Assembly: GCA_963575745.1 (NCBI GenBank)
Contig: CAUYUJ010017806.1
Location: forward strand, 122,501 to 186,500
DNA length: 64,000 bases
Direction: 5' to 3'
Source: Prorocentrum cordatum
Taxonomy: Eukaryota; Sar; Dinophyceae; Prorocentrales; Prorocentraceae
A program made the position numbers and the translations under genes. Below the pieces are notes generated by a model that ran no database searches, was not told the origin of the DNA, and saw nothing but the letters and a program-made list of their open reading frames with translations. Below are positions 10,021-20,356 of this stretch, one piece after another. The stretch's first letter is position 1. Every line of letters starts with the position of its first letter.

Positions 10021-10978
10021 GACGCGAAGGCTCCTCCTCCTGGGTCCCGTCCGTGATGGCGCCAATCCGCGGCGATACCTGAGGCTGGACAGGTGGCAGC
10101 ACGGAGGCCATACGCGTCGCAATGGCGACATCAGGGATGTGTCCGAGCACGATGCTCATACGCCTGCTCGCGGATGCCGGGCCCGTGGCTGCGAGAGGAA
10201 ATACCGCCAAGACGCCCGGGACCTGCACCGTGATACCGAGGTCCAGTCGGTAGTCCATTAGATTCCCATGCGGCGACTGGCCCCGCGGTCGGTATACGTC
10301 CTGGTGCCACCATTGGTCCTGTGTCGGGTATACCCCGGGCTCGCCCGCGGCAACCCACAGTGCCATACCCTGCGGCTCATACCCCATGGATGGCGCGTGA
10401 ATGGCGATGAATACGTCCAAGCTCATCAAGGCCCTATACGAAAGCCCCGATACGACCTCGGCGTGAACGCGAATACGAAGTCGATCCAAGATCCTGCGAA
10501 GGCCGGCATACATCCACTCGCCGTGCCGGACGAATACGTCGCGTGTCCAGTCACGTATGCCGGCGGTGGCGCTGAGCTGCTCGAGCACATACGCGAGCGT
10601 GCCCAGTACCCGCCCTTCTGGATCTCGAAAGCCGTGGAGGTTCCCGAATACGAGGTTCGCGTAGAAGAAGACGTCGAACGCGAGCCACTCAGGCGTCTCG
10701 ATACCGCCCCTACGCTTCATGTTCTCGTCGACCTCCGAGTTGGCCTTCGATACTCGCGTGGACGCAGCCGTTGATACGCAGAGGCATACACCCATGACTC
10801 CATTCCACACCGCGGGGAAGTAGATACCCGTAGCGAACCATCTGCTCTCGGCAAGCATCTTCAGCCATACGAATACAGCATTCTCGCCGCCGCGTGGGAC
10901 GTTCCAGTCCCACATACGCTGGGCGACCTGCTGTTGCGATGGAGTATACTCTCCGGCGGCGTCCCAGTCCCCGTCCAT
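10016..10978 (-). CDS. accessory ORF A of the element, unknown function
   Basis: An open frame of about 320 aa from ATG 10978 (MDGDWDAAGEYTPSQQQ...) to a stop at 10016. The frame is open upstream to 11185, but that part is ATAC-rich simple sequence, so the internal start is preferred. The protein is mixed in composition, with Trp-rich segments (RMWDWNVP, DQWWHQDVY) and an acidic, Glu-rich C-terminus (TQEEEPSRL). I recognise no domain. Its strand agrees with ORF B and the Rep/helicase gene, and it shares their heavy GTAT usage in all codon phases (GAG TAT, CGT ATG, GTA TTC), which ties it to the same unit. A cargo host gene is an alternative. Confidence 0.55.
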   Translation of the reverse strand: MDGDWDAAGEYTPSQQQVAQRMWDWNVPRGGENAVFVWLKMLAESRWFATGIYFPAVWNGVMGVCLCVSTAASTRVSKANSEVDENMKRRGGIETPEWLAFDVFFYANLVFGNLHGFRDPEGRVLGTLAYVLEQLSATAGIRDWTRDVFVRHGEWMYAGLRRILDRLRIRVHAEVVSGLSYRALMSLDVFIAIHAPSMGYEPQGMALWVAAGEPGVYPTQDQWWHQDVYRPRGQSPHGNLMDYRLDLGITVQVPGVLAVFPLAATGPASASRRMSIVLGHIPDVAIATRMASVLPPVQPQVSPRIGAITDGTQEEEPSRL

Positions 10979-10984
10979 GACAAA

Positions 10985-11230
10985 GGAGATACGTAAGATG
11001 GAAGATACGTGAATACGAAGATACGCAAATACGTAAATGCGAAGATACGCAAATGCACCTTGAGCACAAATGGCTGCGGCATACATGCGAATGTTGATGT
11101 GGCAAAGTGGCCAAGCCCATACGAACAGAAACGAACCACATACATGTGCCAAAGTGCCATTCGTGCGACGTCCGCCGCCGCACATGCGACCAAGGCAGGC
11201 ATACCGACATCATGTTTTTTTTTTTTTGCC
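10985..11230. other. ATAC-rich spacer
   Basis: GATACGNAAATACGNAAATGCG-like short repeats at 10988-11055, then unique sequence ending in a T9-10 run at 11216. It is upstream of ORF A and could hold its promoter; no motif is identified. Confidence 0.45.
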
Positions 11231-11269
11231 CCGGGCCTCATGGATTCCCCCCCTAGATCCCCATGTAAC

Positions 11270-11525
11270 GGCGGCCCGGGCCGAAGTGCCCAGGGAAGAC
11301 GGCTCGGGCCGAAGGCATTAAGAGAATACGTAAAACCATTGAGCCCTGGGAGGCCCCCCCCAAGATCCCCAGACAGGTCTTGCGGCTCGGGCCGAAGGCC
11401 TAAAGAGAATGCATAACAACAGGGCCCTGGGAGGCCCCCCCAAGATCCCCAGATAGGTCTGGCGGCTCGGGCCAAAGGCCTACAGAGAATACATAAAAAC
11501 CATTGGGCTCTGGGAAGCCCCCCCC
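11270..11525. repeat. 93-bp tandem repeat, about 3 copies
   Basis: Units contain CGGCTCGGGCCGAAGGC, AGAGAATACNTAAAACCATT and GGGAGGCCCCCCCAAGATCC. Confidence 0.85.
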
Positions 11526-11529
11526 CCCC

Positions 11530-11690
11530 AGGAAAATGGTGGCCCCAAGAAAGCCCATGGTGACCCCAAGACAGCCTTTGATGGCCCCAAGACAGCCGAT
11601 GGTGACCCCAAGAAAGCCTATGACGGCCCCAAGACAGCCCATGGTGGCCCCAAGACAGCCTGTGGTGGCCCCAAGACAGCAGCCAGTTGG
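11530..11690. repeat. 21-bp tandem repeat (ATGGTGGCCCCAAGACAGCCT)-like
   Basis: Seven or eight copies of a 21-bp unit containing GGCCCCAAGACAGCC. The same unit recurs at 13690-13825, so copies flank ORF B. A TTGGTCACATTATTGGGGCA motif follows at 11688, as another does after the second block. Confidence 0.85.
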
Positions 11691-11714
11691 TCACATTATT
11701 GGGGCAACTTTTGG

Positions 11715-11887
11715 CGCTGAGGCAGGCTGAGGCCGAGGCTGAGGCTGAGGCTGAAGCTGAAGAGGAAGCTGAAGCACTCTGAGGCCGAGGCTGAGGCTGA
11801 TGCAGGCTGAGGCTGGGGTAGGCTGACGCCGACGCTGAGGCAGGCTGTTGCCGAGGCAGGCCGAGGCTGAGGCTGAGGCTGGGATCC

Positions 11888-11918
<31 letters not shown>

Positions 11919-11949
11919 CCGTCGCCGTCACCCTCGCCGTCGCCGTCTG

Positions 11950-12005
<56 letters not shown>
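11715..12005. repeat. GAGGCT and GTCGCC hexanucleotide repeats
   Basis: Degenerate GAGGCT/GAGGCC hexamers (11720-11880) followed by (GTCGCC)n (11888-12003). Confidence 0.9.
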
Positions 12006-12236
12006 GCAGCCCACGATGCCACCTGGGAGCGGCAGCCCACTGTGCCACCAGGGACGCGAGAGCATAGACCCCCGAAGCAGGTGTTCACGTTTTTGTGTTT
12101 TTTTTTTGGCCACTCCCAACTTCATATATATACGCCCGAGGTGCAGAAAAGAGATACTCTGGTCTAAATGCATGCAGCACCTGCCTCCCCAGCGTGCACG
12201 CACGACTCTGGAAGATTCGCCTCGTACACCGTGCCC
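12006..12236. other. spacer downstream of ORF B
   Basis: Contains a T9 run near 12098 and TATATATACG at 12127. No gene; probably the 3' flank of ORF B. Confidence 0.4.
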
Positions 12237-13748
12237 TCAGGAAGCAACCCCGAAGTCGTTGACGCCGGAGACCTCGCTCACCCCCTCCACGTCCATACCG
12301 TTGTGGCCGACCGAGTGGCGGAGCTTCACAGCGGCCTGGAAGTCTTGAAGTGATACCTCGTGCTGCGATGGACCAGCTCCGTGAAAGCTGTTGCCGTGAT
12401 ACCTGAAACAGGTGGTAGCCCGATGGTGGCATTGAGCCACAAAGGCCAACCCCCCGCAACTTTGCCAATTGGCCATCATACGGACTCGCGACAGTTTAGT
12501 CTTGTCGAGCCAGTCATAGACCTGCTTCGCATACTTGTCCAACTCCGGCCCCGTCTTCGCGGTCGCCAGCACTGCGTCGTCCGTACCGCTCGCACGGAGG
12601 AGAGCAGCACCCTTCTTCTCAGGCTGCTTCTTGGGTGCCAGGCAATACTGCAAGGCCGGCAGGATCTCATCAATCTCTTTGTACAAATCGTTATACATCT
12701 GCTCCTTCAATACCGCCTTATTCCCCGCCATTACCGAGGGATCCTTTTGATGCTCGCAGAAGGTCTTCATCGCGTGAATGAAACGGTTAATACCGACACC
12801 CCTCCGCTCCGGCTCCTTGCTGCACATCTCCGACATCCATACGGCCCCGCTCTTCAGCGGCTCCTGCATCTGGGTCCATACCTGCGCGTCCTTCAACTTC
12901 GCGAACTTCGAAGGCCCATACACGTTGAGCAACTGCGCGGGCAACGTCTCGTATACCTTCAGCCACTCCCGCTTCTTCTGGTCCTTCGGCTTCTCCACGG
13001 AGGCCGGGGCGCCCGTCGGCGCCGCAGCCCCGGCCAGGGCGAAGTCTGGGCAGTGGTCGAGTGTCATACGGAACCGCGGGGAATACACTTGCGAAGCCTG
13101 TGTGAGAAAAGTGAAAGCCTGTGTGAGAAGTGACGATACCGCGGCGAGTACCCCGGCCTCATACTTCCGCATGTCGGCCCGAGGCGGATACAGGTCATTC
13201 CCAAGGGGTACCCATACCATGAACAGCGGCGCCTCGCAGCGCTCCTTGATGCACTGAAATACATGCTGATACGTGCGGAATACATCCCAATGGTTGAACG
13301 ATGCGCCACCGCGAGCCACAAGGATACAGCGCTGGCCAGTATTCTCATACACCGCTTGGAGCACATCCTGCATATACACCGACCAGTGCTCGTCGCCGTA
13401 TACGAAAGCCCCCGAGTCGACAACGATGATACCATAGGGGCGATGCAATCCAGGAAATACCTCGCCCACCTCATTGCGCCATACAAGAGCCTGCGCAGCG
13501 CCCCAGTCATGCAGAGAAGGGGAGGCAAGCATGGCTCGCGAATACGCGGAACCTCGGATACTGTAGCAAAACCTGAAGGCAATAGGAAGTATCTCTGAGG
13601 GCCTACTGGCTACGGATACAGAAGATGCTGACGACAGCGTGAAGTCATGGGCCGTCGGCAAGCCCTCGGCGAGGCGCAGCCGTGCAGAACAGCTCAGCCC
13701 GAACAGGCCCCAAGACAGCCTATGTGGCCCCAGCGCAGATGGTCCCAA
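12237..13748 (-). CDS. accessory ORF B of the element, possible SGNH-like domain
   Basis: A 503-aa open frame. The first 70 or so residues overlap the 21-bp repeat DNA and may be untranslated; MLASPSLHDWGAAQ near residue 72 is a plausible start. Residues about 105-230 form a hydrophobic-rich alpha/beta-looking region: YGIIVVDSGAF, then RCILVARGGASFNHW, then FMVWVPLGNDLYPP. The spacing of Asp-Ser, Gly and (L)GND loosely recalls SGNH hydrolase blocks I-III, but I see no convincing C-terminal DxxH, so this is a weak assignment. From about residue 255 it is Lys/Glu/Gln-rich and probably helical. GTAT is dense throughout: by hand, about 31 ATAC against about 4 GTAT on the plus strand of 12241-13620. 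Confidence 0.5.
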   Translation of the reverse strand: MGPSALGPHRLSWGLFGLSCSARLRLAEGLPTAHDFTLSSASSVSVASRPSEILPIAFRFCYSIRGSAYSRAMLASPSLHDWGAAQALVWRNEVGEVFPGLHRPYGIIVVDSGAFVYGDEHWSVYMQDVLQAVYENTGQRCILVARGGASFNHWDVFRTYQHVFQCIKERCEAPLFMVWVPLGNDLYPPRADMRKYEAGVLAAVSSLLTQAFTFLTQASQVYSPRFRMTLDHCPDFALAGAAAPTGAPASVEKPKDQKKREWLKVYETLPAQLLNVYGPSKFAKLKDAQVWTQMQEPLKSGAVWMSEMCSKEPERRGVGINRFIHAMKTFCEHQKDPSVMAGNKAVLKEQMYNDLYKEIDEILPALQYCLAPKKQPEKKGAALLRASGTDDAVLATAKTGPELDKYAKQVYDWLDKTKLSRVRMMANWQSCGGLAFVAQCHHRATTCFRYHGNSFHGAGPSQHEVSLQDFQAAVKLRHSVGHNGMDVEGVSEVSGVNDFGVAS

Positions 13749-13825
13749 GACAGCCTATGAAGCAGAACGTGATGGCCCCGGGAAAATTGTGGCCCCAAGA
13801 AAGCCTATGGTGGCCCCAAGATACG
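13690..13825. repeat. second block of the 21-bp CCCCAAGACAGCC repeat
   Basis: Copies of GGCCCCAAGACAGCCTATG and variants, overlapping the 5' end of the ORF B frame. Confidence 0.8.
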
Positions 13826-13936
13826 TAGAGTATGTATGCTCAGGATACGTATGATAGGTATGATACTCATGCAGTTGTTACATATAACACTTTGTGCGCA
13901 TGATAAGTATGATAGGCATGTGACAGGAGACAACAG

Positions 13937-14995
13937 TTGGTCACATTTTTGGGGCATATTTTGACCCACAGGCAGTGGTTACGTATAATACATATTGCAC
14001 GTGAGACAGATGAACGCGGAGACAAAGAGTTGGTCACATTTTTGGGGCAGATTTTTCTCTGTTACATAATACACATTGCACAAGAAAAAGACAGCCATGA
14101 GAGAGAGACGAAAGTTGGTCACATTTTTGGAACAAATTTTGCCACACATGCAATTGTTCCGTATGACACATACTGCACATGATACGTATGAGATACATGA
14201 GACAAAGAAAGTTGGTCACATTTTTGGGGCAAGTTTCGTCCCACGTGCAGTTGTTACATGAGTACACATTGCACAAGGTATGGCAGCCATGACACAGAGA
14301 CAAAAGTTGGTCATTTTTTTGGAGCAAATGTTGCCACACCTGCCTTTCGTACGTATGATACATAGTGTTCATGAGACGTATGAGAGACAGGACACAGAGA
14401 AAAGTTGGTCACATTTTTGGGGCAAATTTTGTCACACATGCGGTTGTTACATAAATACGTATTGCACAAGATACGTATGACAGCCATGAGACAGAAGCAA
14501 AAGTTGGTCACATTTTGGAGGCATTTGCCACACATGCAGTTGTTACGTATGATACATATTGCGCATGATATGTATGAGAGACAGAAGACAGAGAAACGTT
14601 GGTCACATTTTTGGGGCAAATTTTGCCCCACGTGCAGTTGTTACATAAGTACACATTGCACAAGAAAAAGACAGCCATGAGACAGAGACAAAAGTTGGTC
14701 ACATTTTTGGGGCAAATTTTGCCACACATGCCACGTATGATACATACTGCACATGATACGTATGAGATACATGAGACAAAGAAAGTTGGTCACATTTTTG
14801 GGGCAAATTTTGTCCCACATGCAGTTGTTATATAATTACACATTGCACAAGATACGTGCAAGAGACATGGGACAGAGACAAAAGTTGGTCACATTTTTGG
14901 GGCACATTTTGACCCACATGCACAGCTTACGTATAATACATATTGCACGTGATACGTATGAAAGGCATGCGCCAAAGACAACAGTTGGTCACATG
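13937..14995 (+). repeat. 95-bp satellite, 12 units
   Basis: TTGGTCACATTTTTGGGGCA recurs near 13937, 14030, 14117, 14212, 14306, 14407, 14503, 14600, 14695, 14787, 14886 and 14983, a period of 88-101 bp. Within each unit follow CACATGCAGTTGTTAC, a GATACATATTGCAC block and GATACGTATGAGA. It lies just beyond the stop of the Rep/helicase gene. Intron 2 of that gene is built from the same unit. Confidence 0.92.
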
Positions 14996-15094
14996 CGGGC
15001 CCGGATACATACATTAGATATGGTACTAGGCCGACATGGCCACATGCGCGTGTGTACGTTTGTTTTGTTTGTCCCCGTCGCCATACGTCATACA

Positions 15095-17834
15095 TCATTC
15101 CGGCGTGGCTGTGCCGCCGTAGACGAGCAGCTCACCATTTTCGCCCCACTCTGCCTCCCTCACTGGGAGCTCACTGCATACGCCCATCTCCTCATGCACT
15201 GGCGCATCGGCAGCCTCCGCAGCGGCACCTGCAGCAAAGTCTGCAAGGATACGTTGGCAGCCGGTCTTGGATACATCTGCCGTATCCTCTGCGCTCACAA
15301 GGAAGTCCACGAGATTGTTGCCCATGTCCATGGACACAACAGGGTCCGCGTCATACTCCCCTTGATCTGCACAGGCATACTCGAGGCCTTTCCCCTCGTC
15401 GTCAGATGACGATACCGAGTCGTAGCCGCGCTCCAGCACCTCGCCAGCCTGCTCAGGCCCAGCCGGGAGGAAGTCACTGCGGCGGACCTTGCCGAATACA
15501 TAACAGCCCTCGCGAGACTTAAAGCGGCTGCAGGCAACGTAGCCATACCCCCTCGTAGCCACTCTCTTCTTCTGCTCGAAGTAAATACAGCCGTGAAAGA
15601 GATCCGCACCCTGGGCTCGACGCACCGTGGTCGCATACCCGTAGCAGCAGGGCAGGAAGACCTCCCCATTCTCCTCGATGGGGTGCACCAATACCATGTT
15701 TCCCGTGCCCGCCAGCCTGGCTGTAAACACGGAGTTTCCACGAAGCGACTCGCGTACCGTGGCCAACGCCCCTTTCACAAAGCCTCGCTGCTTGTCGAAG
15801 TTCCGACTGAGGCGAATGACGATACCAGGTCTGGCCAAAATACGTAAGTCGGACTTCGTGGTCGGGTCGCAATACCCACCCTTTTGCAGATCGGCCTCAC
15901 TAATGCCGAGTAATGCCAGAGCCGCTCTGCATACCTCCGACGAGCCTGCGTTCGTACACGTGAGCCAAGAAAACGGATGGCCTTTCTCCGACGCCAACGC
16001 CATACCGCGCTCAACACAAGCCTCCAAGGACTCATGATGCCAGTGGCGGTCGCCAAAATACTCCGTCAAACGCGCTCGATCTGGCTGAGCCTCGCGTATG
16101 CGATTCAGGAAAACCAAGTGCTGCTTGTCTGCGGTGCGATACACGGTCTTCAAATCAACCTTGTCCATTTGGTCGCAGAAGTGCTCGCACTGGCCCCCGC
16201 TCAATACTGGCTGCAACTGCTTAAAATCGGCGACGATACCAGTGAAGGGTTTGTGCGGCTGCTCCCGCACCGAGGCAAAAAAACGCATCCATTCCTGGTC
16301 TTCATACTGGCTGCCTTCATCGCAAAGAATCAAATCAATACTTCTCAAAGCCGAGGGTGGAGCCCAGCGGACCTTGCCGTCCTTCCCGGCCCTCTTATAC
16401 TTCAAGACTCCTTGTATCGTGTCCACTCGGATATTCTCAATACCAGGTCTGTCCGGCAGCTTGGACTTGCACTGGTGCACGAGATACCCCGTGGGGCACA
16501 CGATCAAGACCTGAAGAGACTCACATGCCCAAATGGCCAGCTCCAGCAATACTGCCGTCTTCCCACTGCCGGGCGGTCCAGAGATATACAAGAAACGCTT
16601 ATTGTTCTGCTTCTCCTCCTCGTCCTCCAGCGATACACCCTTCTTGACCCGTTCGATGGCGTCAGCCTGCTCTGGGCTCCACGTGCGCTGCTGATACTTC
16701 GGCCTGTTCAAGCTATCCCACTCCTGCCGAAGGCACTCGTACTCTGGCTCGTTATCGCATTGAGCAACACGCATATACAACAGAAAATTCGCGTGTTGCT
16801 TCTGCTCGAAGCAGCCGACACGCTCATCGCGCATACCGCGAAATTGCAGATCGCGTCGGGCCAGCGAGAGCAGATGCTCGAATGCTGCCCTGTCATTGGC
16901 AAATACAGGGCCTCCGGCAGTATACTCAGAGCCGAATGTAAGTATCTGGCCGTCATCACCCACTCGCATCGGAAGCGCATGAGTATGGAACTTCAGATCA
17001 CACGACGTCTCCACGATATCAACAGAGCCCGACCACTTCCAGGACATGAGATACTCGATCATGCCCACGAAATTCTTCATACTGTCCAGGTGTTTGAACG
17101 TCCGAGGGAGTAATTGTGCAGCGTATACATGTGGCAGCACAGTCAGTGAATGCTGGCCCCAATACCCGTCCGTCAGCTCGTACCAGTACCTGCAGGCGAC
17201 CACTTGCGTAGGTTCATACCTTTGATTACGTCGGCCGCCGCGGAAATGAACGCAGTGGTTGAAGGAGTCATACTCCCTGCCACGGTGCCATACCAAGAAA
17301 CTCTCCGATACGTGAACCCCTGCGACCAGCTGCTCCCTCTTCTCCTGCAGATAAAAGCCATACATCCTCGAGGAAAAGTTGCCTTGCCGCCCGTCATAGT
17401 TCACCATGGCTGCCGGCTGCGGTGGATACAGCAATACATGAGAGTAGGACCGCTCAAATTCCGACAGTTGCGCCAAACGGATCGCCACTTCCGGCAAGCA
17501 CGGGCTGCTCTTGCTGAGCAAGCGATACGCGGTCAGCCAGGAGCTGTTTGCATTCTTCTGCACATACTCGCCGAGCCCGACGTCGACGGCATCATGGTCC
17601 TTCGCCACATACCCAGAAATGTAGTTCAGACGGCCGTTGCCTATCTGAACATCTATCTCGGCGCAGAATACCAGCGAGAGGAACTTGACGAATGCCGACA
17701 CCACAGCCGTCCCAGTGCGCCCCTGGAGATACTGCAACAGCCCAAAGCATACAACCCACGCGCAGATGTGCCAGTGCTGGGTGCCACGGCCTTGGTACTC
17801 GGTCTTCATACACCACTCGTAAACGATGAAGTAC
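15095..17834 (-). CDS. Helitron-type Rep/helicase, exon 3 (HUH nuclease core and Pif1-like helicase)
   Basis: Rolling-circle transposase of the Helitron type, expected to nick and join DNA with the Rep domain and unwind it with the helicase. In a frame numbered from the internal ATG at 17842, the HUH motif is HWH at 23-25 after EYQGRGTQ. Paired tyrosines lie at 74 and 78, with Lys81 (YISGYVAK), the four-residue spacing of Helitron Y2 enzymes. The SF1 helicase has Walker A GPPGSGKT near 422, Walker B LILCDEGSQ near 504, motif III ADFKQLQP near 539, and C-terminal motifs VRRAQGADLFHG near 742 and GYGYVACSRFKSREG near 763. The tail is acidic (SSSDDEGK). It joins exon 2 through a 214-nt intron in frame. 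All visible motifs are intact in this exon. Confidence 0.88.
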
Positions 17835-18048
17835 CTGGACACTGTTATTTATTTTGGCACACTGTTGTGACATGATACATATGGTACATGATGCGTATGA
17901 TACACATGAGACAAACTCGCAGAAGAGTTGGTCACATTTTTGGGGCAAATTTTCGAACACATCCAGTTGTTTTATGTGATACATGGGGTACATGATACAT
18001 ATGACACACATGAAAACTCGCAAAACAATTCCTGGAATTTTGTTATAC
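17835..18048 (-). other. intron 2 of Rep/helicase gene, satellite-derived
   Basis: On the gene strand the donor is CT|GTATAAC and the acceptor TGTCCAG|G (214 nt). Splicing restores an open frame across the Rep domain: exon 2 ends ...GHRFVF and exon 3 continues YFIVYEW. The intron body is one to two units of the TTGGTCACATTTTTGGGGCA satellite. Confidence 0.75.
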
Positions 18049-18765
18049 AGGAAGACGAACCTGTGGCCCCAGCGGTTCGCCAAGAACATCCAGATACAGC
18101 GAACCAGGAAGTACATATGGAGTGACATCATATAGGCACCAGCAAAAATACAGCGCAGGTACGGCTCCATGAAATACGGCCTCGGGAACTTCCACTCCGC
18201 GGGGGCGATGGTGATGAACAGATTCGGAAACGCGCGCAGCCATACCTGTCCCCGGAGATTCCGGCAGTGTTGATACAGGGCCTCATAATTCTTCTCGTCG
18301 TAACAGCGCACGAGCATGATACGCACCAGATCAGCGAGGGAGTCTTGCACGATCTCCCAATACCCCGCAGACGCCTGCGAATCTCGAGCCATAACATCCC
18401 CCGTGACGCCGAGGCTCTTGGCACGGACTTGTGCATTGAAATACTTGTTCGCCAAATGCTTCTCGTACAGGAAGAACGGCAGGTCCCGCTGCTCGCCATA
18501 TACGCGGGCACTGGACAACACCTTCCGAGTCCAAGACAGGCCGATGGATACCACACGGTTCGTGCTATCCTGGGTCTCGGCATAGTAGTGCTCCATTATA
18601 CCCGTATCAGTGAAGTCCGTGGTCGGGTACAAGACGGGGTACATGGCACACTCGATACCTTTCATGACCACAAAGAGGTCGTAGGAGGACAGATTCAAGG
18701 AGCTGCGGTTCTCGATACGGATCCTCAGGAGAGTCAGAAAGCTACTGTCATACTTGGTATGCGCC
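18049..18765 (-). CDS. Helitron-type Rep/helicase, exon 2 (Rep N-terminal region)
   Basis: 717 nt open in the gene frame. It contains RAFPNLFITIAPAEWKFPRP, which matches the Phe-Pro-Asn-Leu-Phe...Pro-Ala-Glu-Trp signature of the Helitron-like N-terminal domain. It is followed by AGAYMMSLHMYFLVRCIWMF, the helical segment that precedes the HUH motif in this family. The exon starts after a TTGGAATAG|G acceptor and ends at CT|GTATAAC. The upstream half (YDLFVVMKGIECAMYPVLYP) is typical of Rep N-terminal extensions in protist Helitrons. No stop or frameshift is seen. Confidence 0.8.
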
Positions 18766-18898
18766 CTATTCCAATGAATAGTTGTTGATTGTATTGTTTT
18801 TGTTATTTTGTTTGCCAGCCTTTTTTTTGTTTTTGTGTTTTATGGTTTGTTTGTTTTTTGTTAGTCAATCTCGTGGTCGTCGACGTCGCCGTCGCTCT

Positions 18899-18955
<57 letters not shown>

Positions 18956-18961
18956 CGTCGC

Positions 18962-18996
<35 letters not shown>

Positions 18997-19036
18997 GAGG
19001 AGGATCCTCTGTTCCGTCAGAAAGACGCGGTAATAC
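18766..19036 (-). other. intron 1 of Rep/helicase gene, with GTC microsatellite
   Basis: The gene-strand donor is CACAACAA|GTATTACC and the acceptor GGAATAG|G (271 nt, phase 2). It contains a (CGA)n tract (18875-19000) and a T-rich stretch on the plus strand. Unspliced, the frame would read poly-Arg into a stop at 18865. The donor, like that of intron 2, starts GTAT. Confidence 0.65.
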
Positions 19037-20350
19037 TTGTTGTGCTCCCTCAAAAAATGAAATGCAGCCTTGCACCGGACGGTAGGCATACTCGCTTCGC
19101 AGACCAGGTCCTTCTTGAAGTACGCGCGCGAGAGGCCCACCTTCTTCCAGTTGAACTGGTGCGCAGCGCCATACCTCTCTTGCTGTGCTGAGGTCCTCAA
19201 GACGACGATGCTCAGAGCACGACATTCGTCCACGGTCATCTCGTGCATACAGGGTCCAGTGCTGTGGTCCAGCGAAAACTCCCCAAACGAGTATCGAGGC
19301 CAGGTGATGCACTCCTTTGCCTCGTAGCCCGACTTCGTCGCCAAGGGGATCCTATACAGCTCCGACGTCTTTGCAACCTTGAGGGCCTTCCCGTGGTTCT
19401 GCATGCGGCGGTTGAACTTCTCGAGAGGAGTCTCTGTACCAGAACAGCAAGGGCATCTGGCAACCACAGGCGTGTACATGCCTGGCTTATACCACCATCT
19501 CGAAGATATACCAACTTGGCCACAGGCGTGCACCACCGGGTCCTGCGGTACTTGCCGACGATACGCCGCCAGCATGTCTGGTTGTTCCGACGTGCTACGA
19601 TCCTGATATACACGGTTCGAGAAATACTCGTCATTGAAGAAGAACGAACCGCAGGCCTCGCAAGCGGACCAACTCCCGTAGCACACCCAGAACGCAAAGT
19701 CTGTCAGATTATACTGCTTCGTGTAGGTGGCTTGGATACTGGTGAGTAATGACATGGACCAAGACTGTCGCTGAAATACCTCCTGGCACTTTAACATGGC
19801 ATACGCAGCAATAAGACAAGCGTCCGCCGCCATTTTCGGGAATACTATGCAACGGTCAGCTGTCGCCACGCTGCGAGCTCTCGCATACCAGCCGTGCTCT
19901 TGGTCGGAGATACACGCGTGTGCAGTCCTCGGCAGCACCTGGCCCTGGAAGGTCTTCTCGTAGGCCTCCACCACGGGACCTGGCAGCACATCCTTGTATA
20001 CAAAGGCATCTGGATACTCGAGTGCCAACTTGGCATGCCGTTCGTGGGCACCGAAAAATACCGATAGATTGTGCAAAGGCACCAACTCTTCCGCCACCCC
20101 CAAGCGCTGACATAAGGATACACGCACAGCCTCCAAACCAGATCTAGCCCGGGCGCGCAGGGAGCGCGAAGCAACCTCCCAGTTGTGGCCGAGCTTGCTA
20201 TCCAGAGAAACCAAGGAATACAAGAACTCCCACTCCTGTTGCTCTAGGTGGTCGCTGGTCCAGTATTCGCCACGTTGCTCGCGATAGCGACGATGCGCTA
20301 CGAGCCGCTGCGTGGTCCTGCAATCCACGAGATACTGCGCCAGTAACTGC
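19037..20350 (-). CDS. Rep/helicase exon 1, 3' part (zinc-binding N-terminal extension)
   Basis: Open from the frameshift at 20351 to the intron 1 donor. It carries Cys pairs arranged like a zinc-binding module (SACEACGSFF and, about 80 residues on, ARCPCCSG), then a conserved-looking run ending FLREHNK at the splice site. Cys/His-rich extensions upstream of the Rep domain are usual in large Helitron proteins. The part up to 20328 also has an in-frame ATG, but the frame is open upstream of it, and the join to the preceding ORF by a one-base shift reads smoothly, so an independent start is less likely. Confidence 0.65.
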
Positions 20351-20356
20351 TTTTTT
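20351..20356 (-). other. homopolymer frameshift within exon 1
   Basis: A run of six T on the plus strand (six A in the gene). Reading five would connect the 575-aa upstream frame to the 487-aa downstream frame without a stop. With that change the three exons sum to 6,345 nt, an exact multiple of three. It is either a sequencing error, a real disabling indel or programmed slippage. Confidence 0.65.

Noticed and set aside
9618-10082. Plus-strand ORF with Val/Met/Pro repeats
   Set aside because: It mirrors the GATGGTTGTCCC dodecamer array, whose length of 12 keeps the frame open.
15977-17875. Plus-strand frames of 241-378 aa opposite the Rep/helicase gene
   Set aside because: They are antisense shadows; only the minus strand shows HUH, Walker and helicase motifs.
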